Source: Acidobacteriaceae bacterium (GTDB taxonomy: Bacteria > Acidobacteriota > Terriglobia > Terriglobales > Acidobacteriaceae). Taken from it: a stretch of 16,925 bases of DNA. Made by a program: the position numbers and the translations under genes. Location of the stretch: contig PMCH01000070.1 in assembly GCA_003154055.1 (NCBI GenBank), positions 1 to 16,925 of the forward strand, read 5' to 3'. How positions within the stretch are numbered: position 1 is the stretch's first letter; each line of letters starts with the position of its first letter. Shown one piece after another: positions 7,993-13,039 of this stretch. A model generated the notes under the pieces. That model was not told the DNA's origin and ran no database searches. It saw only the letters and a list, made by a program, of their open reading frames with translations.

Positions 7993-9015
7993 TCAGCTCC
8001 CGGAGGGACAACCCTCACCTTCACTCCCCGCCAATTTGACCAGGAAATCCTCCAACTCCAACGGCAGCCCGCGGGAAAACTTCATTGCTGCCCCGGTCCG
8101 CGGATGGGTCAGCTCCATCGTCGCTGAATGCAGAAAATTTCGCCCCAGCGTCACCACTGCCGGAGCTCCCGTCGCCCGCACCTTGCCGGACTGGACCCGC
8201 AACTCGCGCGCCGCCCCATAGAGCGCGTCCCCCACCACTGGATGCCCTAGCGCGGACATATGTACCCGGATCTGGTGCGTGCGTCCGGTCTCGATCTTCA
8301 CCTCGAGCAGCGCAAACTTTCCATAGGGCGTATCAAGCTTTCGCTGGACAACAAAATGGGTGACCGCCTCGCGGCCGCCCGAACGCCGCGTGGTCATTCG
8401 GATGCGCCGCTGCACGTCGCGGCTGATGGAGTCCCGGATCGTCCCACTGTCCTTCTTCGGCCACCCCTGGATCAGCGCAAGGTAAGTCTTCTGCACCTCG
8501 CGGCTCGAAAACTGTTCCGCCAGCCTGCGGTGCGCCAGGTCGTTCTTGGCAACCACCATCAGCCCGCTGGTCGCGCGATCCAGTCGATGCACGATTCCCG
8601 GCCGCAGCTCTCCCCCCACTTCCGAAAGAGTGCCAAAATGATGCAACAGAGCGTTGACCAGCGTTCCCCGGTTGCGCGCGTCCTCAGTCGCCCCCGCCCC
8701 CGCGTGCACCATCATCCCCGCCGGCTTATTGACGATGGCCAGGTCGTCATCCTCATACACGATGTCGAGCGCGATCTCTTCCGCCATCGCCCGCAGTGGC
8801 GGCGCTTGTGGCGGCCCCTGCACGGTGACGCGCTCTCCCCCCTTCAAGCGCAGCGACGCCTTCGCCGGACCATCGTCCATCAGTACCCCGCCTTTTGCGA
8901 TGAGCTGCTGGACGCGGGCCCGGGAGACATCAGGGAGCTGCGCGACAAGGTACTGGTCCAGGCGCTGCCCGGCGTCGTCTGGGGAAACGGTCAGGTTGAT
9001 CGGGAAGTCCGGCAT
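7993..9015 (-). CDS. rluD: RluD-type 23S rRNA pseudouridine synthase
   Basis: A 340-residue enzyme of the RluA/RluD family, which isomerises uridines in 23S rRNA (or tRNA) to pseudouridine in the cytoplasm. An N-terminal S4 RNA-binding domain covers about residues 12-75 (QRLDQYLVAQLPDVSRARVQ). The catalytic core has the NKPAGMMVHAG segment (97-105) and the family signature HRLDRATSGL at 143-152, with catalytic Asp146. The conserved TGRTHQIRVH and GHPVVGDALYG motifs follow. The length is typical of RluD. ATG 9015 has GAGGG 4 nt upstream. S4 plus length favours RluD over RluA or RluC, but the exact target uridines cannot be fixed from sequence. lgt lies upstream on the same strand. Confidence 0.9.
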   Translation of the reverse strand: MPDFPINLTVSPDDAGQRLDQYLVAQLPDVSRARVQQLIAKGGVLMDDGPAKASLRLKGGERVTVQGPPQAPPLRAMAEEIALDIVYEDDDLAIVNKPAGMMVHAGAGATEDARNRGTLVNALLHHFGTLSEVGGELRPGIVHRLDRATSGLMVVAKNDLAHRRLAEQFSSREVQKTYLALIQGWPKKDSGTIRDSISRDVQRRIRMTTRRSGGREAVTHFVVQRKLDTPYGKFALLEVKIETGRTHQIRVHMSALGHPVVGDALYGAARELRVQSGKVRATGAPAVVTLGRNFLHSATMELTHPRTGAAMKFSRGLPLELEDFLVKLAGSEGEGCPSGS

Positions 9016-9086
9016 TCAGCCCTCAGCCAGCAAAGTGCAAGGGAAGAGCTTCTTCGGATGCGATATTCGGAGCTTCAAACGCGAGC

Positions 9087-9905
9087 CTAAACCCCGGACC
9101 CTGATGGCTGACGGCTGATCGCTGACGGCTGAGAGCTGCTTTTCAGATACCAGATCAGCCCGCCCCCGATCACCAGAAAAATCGAGATTAGCTGCGTTCC
9201 CGTCATCAATCCGCCAAAAACCTCACCGCGCCCGTTATCTCCGCGCAGGAACTCAATGAAAAATCGCTCGACACCATAGAGGATCATGAAACTGCCGAAC
9301 ACCTGCCCGTCGAACTTCTTGCGCTTGAGCAGCCAGGTCAGAAGTAGAAAGTTGAAGAACTCGGCCGCTGCTTCGATCAGCTGTGTTGGCTCAAGCCGGA
9401 CGTTGAGCGGCGTTTCGCTGACAGAATTTGCCAGCGGATTCGTAAAGATGACGCCCCAGAAGTGATCGGTCGGCTTGCCATAACAGCAGCCGGCTGCGAA
9501 ACAACCGAAGCGGCCGAGCACGTGGCCAAAGGCCAGTCCGGGGCCGAACGCGTCACAGGTGCGCAACGCCGGCATGTGGTGGCGGCGAAGATACCACGCG
9601 GCCATCGCGAGCGCGCCGATCAGGCCTCCCGAAAACACGCCTCCCGCCTGGAGTACACCAAGACTGAAGATGTCCCGCGGATGGGCGGAATAATAGCTCC
9701 ATTCATTGATGACAAATAGCACCTTCGCGCCGACGATCCCCGCCAGAACCACCAGAATGCCCAGGTTCCAGGCGTCGTCGCCGTTGATCCCTTGCTTCTC
9801 CGAGTTCCGCACGCAGATCCACAACCCGACCAGCACACCGGTGGCGACCAGCAGGCCGTAAGTGGGTAGGTAGAAACTGCCAATCTGGAAGAGTCGAGGA
9901 AACAC
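9087..9905 (-). CDS. lgt: Prolipoprotein diacylglyceryl transferase
   Basis: A 272-residue integral membrane enzyme that moves diacylglycerol from phosphatidylglycerol to the lipobox Cys of prolipoproteins, the first step of lipoprotein maturation. Several hydrophobic segments are visible (about residues 14-30, 48-66, 88-105, 185-193, 238-253). Family signatures are YGLLVATG near 16-23, GRFGCFAAGCCYGKPTD at 131-147 (the Cys-rich variant of the Lgt signature), EPTQLIEA near 172-179, and YGVERFFIEFLRGDN at 210-224. The start is GTG 9905 with only a distant GGAG upstream. The last residues (about 256-268) are encoded by a heptanucleotide repeat array and are not part of the usual family C-terminus, which should end near WYLK. 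Confidence 0.93.
   Translation of the reverse strand: MFPRLFQIGSFYLPTYGLLVATGVLVGLWICVRNSEKQGINGDDAWNLGILVVLAGIVGAKVLFVINEWSYYSAHPRDIFSLGVLQAGGVFSGGLIGALAMAAWYLRRHHMPALRTCDAFGPGLAFGHVLGRFGCFAAGCCYGKPTDHFWGVIFTNPLANSVSETPLNVRLEPTQLIEAAAEFFNFLLLTWLLKRKKFDGQVFGSFMILYGVERFFIEFLRGDNGRGEVFGGLMTGTQLISIFLVIGGGLIWYLKSSSQPSAISRQPSGSGV
9101..9138. repeat. Heptanucleotide tandem repeat array C, inside the lgt 3' end
   Basis: Five 7-nt units of CTGANNG type (CTGATGG, CTGACGG, CTGATCG, CTGACGG, CTGAGAG) and a final CTG lie within the last codons of lgt. Shorter units of opposite orientation (CAGCCCT, CAGCCAG) sit near 9017-9030 at the rluD start, so the gap between lgt and rluD is bounded by inverted heptamers. 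Confidence 0.85.
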
Positions 9906-9963
9906 GTTGGTTTAGATGCTCCGGGTGCAGGCTGAGTGCTGGAGAGAGTCTAGCAGGATAGGA

Positions 9964-9991
9964 GGTCACGGGTCACAGGTGGCAGGTCCAA
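9964..9991. repeat. Heptanucleotide tandem repeat array D
   Basis: Four 7-nt units (GGTCACG, GGTCACA, GGTGGCA, GGTCCAA) lie in the leader region of lgt. The period matches the other arrays, but the core is GGTC instead of CTGA. Confidence 0.65.
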
Positions 9992-10039
9992 ACTCAAGGA
10001 TGCACATTTCTCAGCGGTTTTCAATTGACCGCATTTCGA

Positions 10040-10070
10040 GGTAGTGGGTCAGCACGAGAGACCCACTACC
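10040..10070. repeat. 11-bp perfect inverted repeat
   Basis: GGTAGTGGGTC at 10040-10050 and its exact complement at 10060-10070 are separated by 9 bases. TTCGA/TCGAA pairs flank the arms a few bases outside. It could form a stable hairpin between the ncRNA terminator and lgt. No T-run follows, so it is not a canonical terminator. Confidence 0.7.
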
Positions 10071-10091
10071 CATTTCGAAAAGAAGGTCTTC

Positions 10092-10122
10092 CTGAGAACT
10101 GAGAACCGGGAACTGAGAACTG
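10092..10122. repeat. Heptanucleotide tandem repeat array E
   Basis: Four 7-nt units (CTGAGAA three times, CCGGGAA once) and a terminal CTG lie immediately past the U-run of the ncRNA terminator on the minus strand. Confidence 0.85.
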
Positions 10123-10126
10123 CAGC

Positions 10127-10162
10127 AAAAAGCCGACCCACACCGCCGTGCTGATGGGCCGA
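10127..10162 (-). terminator. Rho-independent terminator of the ncRNA
   Basis: On the minus strand TCGGCCCA pairs with TGGGTCGG (8 bp with two G-U pairs). The loop contains a CAC/GTG mini-stem, and C plus five T follow the hairpin. It competes with the 3' strand of the ncRNA closing helix, as is common where an RNA ends at its own terminator. Confidence 0.75.
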
Positions 10163-10326
10163 GAATGAACCCGCCGTTAGACGTTGGGAACCCGCCGAGA
10201 CCCTTTAGGCTTTTCCGCATGGCGGAACGTAGCACACCGGATCCTAGTTCGAGTCGAGTCCCCGTTCATTCTGCATTGGTTCAAAAATCGGTTACCATCA
10301 GCACCAACCTAGCAGGCCGGCTTTCC
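10127..10326 (-). ncRNA. ssrS: Probable 6S RNA downstream of zapA
   Basis: This is a structured RNA of about 200 nt; 6S RNA sequesters housekeeping RNA polymerase by mimicking an open promoter. The two halves of the transcript pair over a long distance to make a rod. AAAGCCGGCC (10324-10315) pairs with 10138-10129 (10 bp, one G-U). GTGCTGATGG (10304-10295) pairs perfectly with 10157-10148. CCG (10291-10289) pairs with CGG, and AGAATGAAC (10272-10264) pairs perfectly with 10170-10162. Internal loops separate the helices. A local TTCCGC-CAT-GCGGAA hairpin lies at 10227-10213. A promoter sits at the right distance upstream and a terminator at the end. The length, the rod shape with bulges, and the place just after zapA on the same strand (the usual ssrS neighbourhood) fit 6S RNA. 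Primary sequence similarity is not assessable here. Confidence 0.68.
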
Positions 10327-10332
10327 AGTTGG

Positions 10333-10361
10333 ATGCTAGGAAATCCCGGAGAGATTCGCAA
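10333..10361 (-). promoter_or_regulatory. Sigma70-type promoter of the probable 6S RNA
   Basis: On the minus strand the -35 box is TTGCGA (10356-10361), followed by a 17-bp spacer and the -10 box TAGCAT (10333-10338). Each matches consensus at four of six positions. The predicted start near 10326 coincides with the outermost base-paired part of the RNA. Confidence 0.55.
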
Positions 10362-10438
10362 GAGGAAAAGCAGAAATAGTTGGCAGGAGTTTTGCTAAGG
10401 GACGCGCTCCGGAAGTGAATCGCAGGTTACGAACGATT

Positions 10439-10777
10439 TCAGCCAGTGCGCCGGGTATCTTGCAAAACTTCATCGAGCGCTTTTGCGAGTTTGCTCGCCC
10501 GCTGCCGCGTTTCGGGCGACGACGGCGCATCCTGACGCCGCTTCAGCATGTGATATTCATCCGCAATATTCAGCGCCGCCAGCACCGCCAGACGCACCGA
10601 GTCCACCGTCGCGGTCTGCTCCGACACCGCGCGCATCTTCATGTCCACATATTCCGCGAGCCGGATGATGTAATCTGCGTCGGAGCCGCGCAGGTTGTAC
10701 ACCTGATCGAAAATCTCGACGCGCACGCTTCCGTTCGCCGGATCCTTGGTCGGTGGTTGCTTGGTGGCCGTTGCCAT
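10439..10777 (-). CDS. zapA: Cell division protein ZapA
   Basis: A 112-residue cytoplasmic protein of the ZapA family, which binds FtsZ and bundles its protofilaments at the division ring. The N-terminal ZapA fold (about residues 18-65) contains VRVEIFDQVYNLRGSDADYI and RLAEYVDMKMRAV. It continues into the family's long helix VRLAVLAALNIADEYHMLKRR, which builds the antiparallel coiled-coil tetramer. The C-terminal region is charged and probably disordered. AGGAG lies 4-5 nt before ATG 10777. It follows the small coiled-coil gene by 35 bases, suggesting one transcript, and is followed by the probable 6S RNA. Confidence 0.92.
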   Translation of the reverse strand: MATATKQPPTKDPANGSVRVEIFDQVYNLRGSDADYIIRLAEYVDMKMRAVSEQTATVDSVRLAVLAALNIADEYHMLKRRQDAPSSPETRQRASKLAKALDEVLQDTRRTG

Positions 10778-10812
10778 GTCGCTCCTGGGCGAGGAGTTGT
10801 CCCCGCTGCCGT

Positions 10813-11103
10813 TCAGCTTGCCGCCTGCTCGAGGCCTTCCATCTGGGACAGCATCTTTTCGACGCGTCCGCGGATTTCCTCGCGGTCCCGGCGCAACTGC
10901 ACCAACTCCCGGCGCAACGTTTCGTTCTGCTCTTCGCGCTCCTCGAGTTGCTCCCGCACGCGCTTTGCGTCGCGCTCGGCTACGACCCGGGCTTCCTTGG
11001 CGGCCTTGTATAGCTCAATGGTGCGATAAACTTTCTCTTCCAGCGCCTGAAAATCTTCGGCAGGTACCTGCGCAGATACCTCTTCCACAGTTTTCACGGA
11101 CAT
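10813..11103 (-). CDS. Small coiled-coil protein upstream of zapA (possible ZapB-like partner)
   Basis: A 96-residue soluble protein with no catalytic motif. After a short N-terminus (about 1-20) it is almost entirely one charged helix with heptad-spaced hydrophobics (about 22-90; EREEQNETLRRELVQLRRD). This resembles ZapB or DUF904-type division coiled coils. Placement directly before zapA in an apparent two-gene unit supports a division role, but sequence identity to ZapB cannot be claimed from composition alone. The start at ATG 11103 has only a weak purine stretch upstream. Confidence 0.75.
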   Translation of the reverse strand: MSVKTVEEVSAQVPAEDFQALEEKVYRTIELYKAAKEARVVAERDAKRVREQLEEREEQNETLRRELVQLRRDREEIRGRVEKMLSQMEGLEQAAS

Positions 11104-11147
11104 GACGGGCAGCTCACTTTCGCTGAGATTTTCCAGCGTTGAGGCGA

Positions 11148-11153
11148 AGTATA
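11148..11153 (-). promoter_or_regulatory. Possible -10 box for the coiled-coil/zapA unit
   Basis: TATACT, five of six to consensus, lies on the minus strand about 45 bases before the coiled-coil gene start, in the 75-base gap after the aminotransferase. No convincing -35 box is found at 16-18 bp, so this is tentative. Confidence 0.3.
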
Positions 11154-11178
11154 TCCCACTTTGCTGTGGAAGACGCCG

Positions 11179-12378
11179 CTACTTTTGCCGCACTTTGTGC
11201 AGCCTCTCGGCCGCTGCGTCCAGTGTCTCAGGTTTCTTGCAGAAGGCGAAACGTACCTGTTGGGATCCGTCTTTTGGATGTTTGTAGAAACTCGATCCCG
11301 GCACGCACGCGATCCCAACCTCCTTCACCAGGTAGCGGGCGAACTCCACATCGTTCGCAAACCCGAAGCTGCTGATGTCGGTCATCACGTAGTACGCGCC
11401 CCGCGGACGGTAGCAGCGGAACCCGGCCTTCTCGAGCGCCGGAATTAGATGGTCGCGCCGTGTCCGGTACTTTTCCGCGAGGTCGCGATAGTAAGTTGCG
11501 GGAAGGCTCAAGGCGGTTGCCCCAGCCTCCTGCAAAGGAGCGGGTGCGCCCACGGTCAGGAAATCGTGCACCTTGCGGATTGCATTCGTGATCGCCGGAG
11601 GCGCCACCGCCCATCCCACGCGCCATCCCGTCACGCTGTAACTCTTCGATAGGCCGTTAATCGTGATCGTCCGTTCGCGCATCCCGTCGAGCCGGGCGAT
11701 GGAAATATGCTCGGCGCCTTCGTAGAGAATGTGCTCGTAAATCTCGTCCGTGATGGCGAGCACGTTGTACTCGACGCACAAGTCGCGAATGAGTTCCAAT
11801 TCCTTGAGGCTGAACACCTTGCCGGTAGGGTTGTTGGGCGTGTTCAGGATGATCGCCTTGGTGTGGTGCTGGAAGGCCTCGCGCAACTCCTGGTGGTCGA
11901 ATGCCCACTCGCCATCGGGCGTCTGCGGCGGACGCAGGCTGACGAAGCGCGGCTTGGCCCCGCTCAAGACCGCGTCCGGCCCATAGTTTTCATAAAACGG
12001 CTCGAAGACCACAACCTCGTCGCCCCGATTGCAGACCGCGAGGAGCGTCGCGATCATCGCCTCGGTCGAACCGCAGCAGACCACGACCTCTTTTTCGGGA
12101 TCAACATCGATTCCCTGCCACTCCTTCATCTGCCGGGCAATGGCGTTCCGCAGATTCTTCGCGCCCCAGGTGATGGCGTACTGGTTGACGTCCCCTTCAA
12201 TCGCCTCTTGCGCGGCCTTCTTGATCTCGGCAGGCGCGGCAAAATCCGGAAAGCCCTGCGCCAGATTGATGGCGTTATGCAGCATCGCCTGCCGCGTCAT
12301 CTCGCGAATCACCGACTCGGTAAAGTGCTCAACCTTGTCGCTCAAATAGTGCTTGGGAAGGGGAGAAACGTGCGTCAT
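11179..12378 (-). CDS. PLP-dependent class I/II aminotransferase (kynurenine/methionine aminotransferase-like)
   Basis: A 399-residue fold-type I aminotransferase. Features in order: INLAQGFPDF (37-46), a substrate-side motif of the kynurenine/methionine/glutamine transaminase subgroup; NQYAITWGAKNLR; GSTEAM phosphate-binding region (103-108); NTPNNPTGK (179-187); TDEIYEH with Asp211 contacting the pyridine nitrogen; SKSYSVTGWR with the PLP-binding Lys245; and a C-terminal QQVRFAFCKKPE with the carboxylate-binding Arg. All key residues are present. It probably transfers amino groups from an aromatic, sulfur or glutamine-type donor to a 2-oxo acid in the cytoplasm. The precise substrate is not readable. 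ATG 12378 has no obvious Shine-Dalgarno; it is divergent from the TonB-like gene. Confidence 0.9.
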   Translation of the reverse strand: MTHVSPLPKHYLSDKVEHFTESVIREMTRQAMLHNAINLAQGFPDFAAPAEIKKAAQEAIEGDVNQYAITWGAKNLRNAIARQMKEWQGIDVDPEKEVVVCCGSTEAMIATLLAVCNRGDEVVVFEPFYENYGPDAVLSGAKPRFVSLRPPQTPDGEWAFDHQELREAFQHHTKAIILNTPNNPTGKVFSLKELELIRDLCVEYNVLAITDEIYEHILYEGAEHISIARLDGMRERTITINGLSKSYSVTGWRVGWAVAPPAITNAIRKVHDFLTVGAPAPLQEAGATALSLPATYYRDLAEKYRTRRDHLIPALEKAGFRCYRPRGAYYVMTDISSFGFANDVEFARYLVKEVGIACVPGSSFYKHPKDGSQQVRFAFCKKPETLDAAAERLHKVRQK

Positions 12379-12413
12379 GGAGAGTTAGGCTAGCACAGGA
12401 GATGCTCATGTAG

Positions 12414-12434
12414 GGACGGGCGTCTCGCCCCTCC
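12414..12434. repeat. Intergenic hairpin, 9-bp arms with one mismatch
   Basis: GGACGGGCG, loop TCT and CGCCCCTCC form a GC-rich stem-loop between the divergent aminotransferase and TonB-like genes, a few bases before the latter's start. Its position could occlude the translation start of the TonB-like gene. Confidence 0.5.
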
Positions 12435-12441
12435 TTTGGGG

Positions 12442-13035
12442 ATGAAGCTAGCGTTGCTTAAGAGTGGGTCTCAGCCTAGACTCTTATGCGTGAAGCATCG
12501 ATTGGCGTCGCTGATGTTGGTTGGAGCGATTGTCTGTTTATCTGCCAGCGTAAAACGTGCCGCGGGCCAATCTGCGGAAAGTCCCGATGCGCCACAAGGC
12601 GGAGTGGTCCTGACTAAGTTGTCCGATCCAACGTACCCTCCATTGGCGCGACAGGCGCGCATCGCGGGGATCGTGGACCTGTTGCTTGCTGTCCGGCGAG
12701 ATGGAAGCGTCGAATCGGCGGTAGTCGTTAGCGGGCACCCATTGCTGAGGCAAGCTGCACTAGACAGCGCTCAACGATCGCACTTTGGGTGTGGCGGTTG
12801 CGGCGAGGCCATCACCTCATATGCACTGAGTTATGAGTTTCAGATTGCCCTCCGCGATCCTTTGAAGGATTGTGTCCCAGAGGCGCAACCTCCCTCTGAG
12901 GTGGATATTTCACGCCATCAGGTTACGGTTTCCGCTTGGCCGTTATGGACTTGCGACCCAGCGGGCCGAATCCTCAAAGTCCGTTCCGCGAAATGCCTCT
13001 ACTTGTGGAGATGTGGCACCCGAGACGAGGATTAG
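12442..13035 (+). CDS. TonB C-terminal-domain family protein (exported)
   Basis: A 197-residue protein from ATG 12442. A GTG at 12490 would start MKHRLASLMLVGAIVCLS, a tidier signal peptide, and is a real alternative. A hydrophobic export segment is followed by a short linker. The TonB C-terminal domain is next, with YPPLARQARIAGIVDLLLAVRRDGSVESAVVVSGHPLLRQAALDS broken here only by its usual motifs (YPxxAR, G.V.L...V..DG.V, G.P.L..AA). The following FGCGGCGEAITSYALSYEF Cys-rich turn is common in acidobacterial TonB-like proteins. No TonB-type Pro-rich periplasm-spanning linker is seen, so energy transduction to outer-membrane receptors is uncertain. A C-terminal tail of about 50 residues is unassigned. 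It ends 4 bases from the convergent pheT stop. Confidence 0.75.
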   Translation: MKLALLKSGSQPRLLCVKHRLASLMLVGAIVCLSASVKRAAGQSAESPDAPQGGVVLTKLSDPTYPPLARQARIAGIVDLLLAVRRDGSVESAVVVSGHPLLRQAALDSAQRSHFGCGGCGEAITSYALSYEFQIALRDPLKDCVPEAQPPSEVDISRHQVTVSAWPLWTCDPAGRILKVRSAKCLYLWRCGTRDED

Positions 13036-13039
13036 CCCC

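Larger units (their letters stand above)
9906..10126. other. Non-coding stretch upstream of lgt with repeats
   Basis: Together with the ncRNA that follows, this makes up the 533-base gap between lgt and zapA. I find no convincing gene in it. It holds the lgt leader, two heptamer arrays (9964-9991 and 10092-10122) and an 11-bp inverted repeat (10040-10070). Short open frames here lack a ribosome-binding site and run through the repeats. Confidence 0.7.

Noticed and set aside
7820..8011. N-terminal extension of the third VWFA-related protein from a TTG at 8011
   Set aside because: The extension overlaps the rluD 3' end, is Arg-rich and would bury a clear signal peptide; a start at 7819 or 7834 is more likely.
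10235..10270. AGTTCGAGTC, resembling a tRNA T-loop on the plus strand
   Set aside because: No acceptor, D or anticodon stems can be placed around it; it lies inside the structured RNA on the opposite strand.
10011..10398. Short open frames of 74-77 residues in the lgt-zapA gap
   Set aside because: They run through heptamer repeats and the paired arms of the probable 6S RNA, have no ribosome-binding site and no recognisable protein features.
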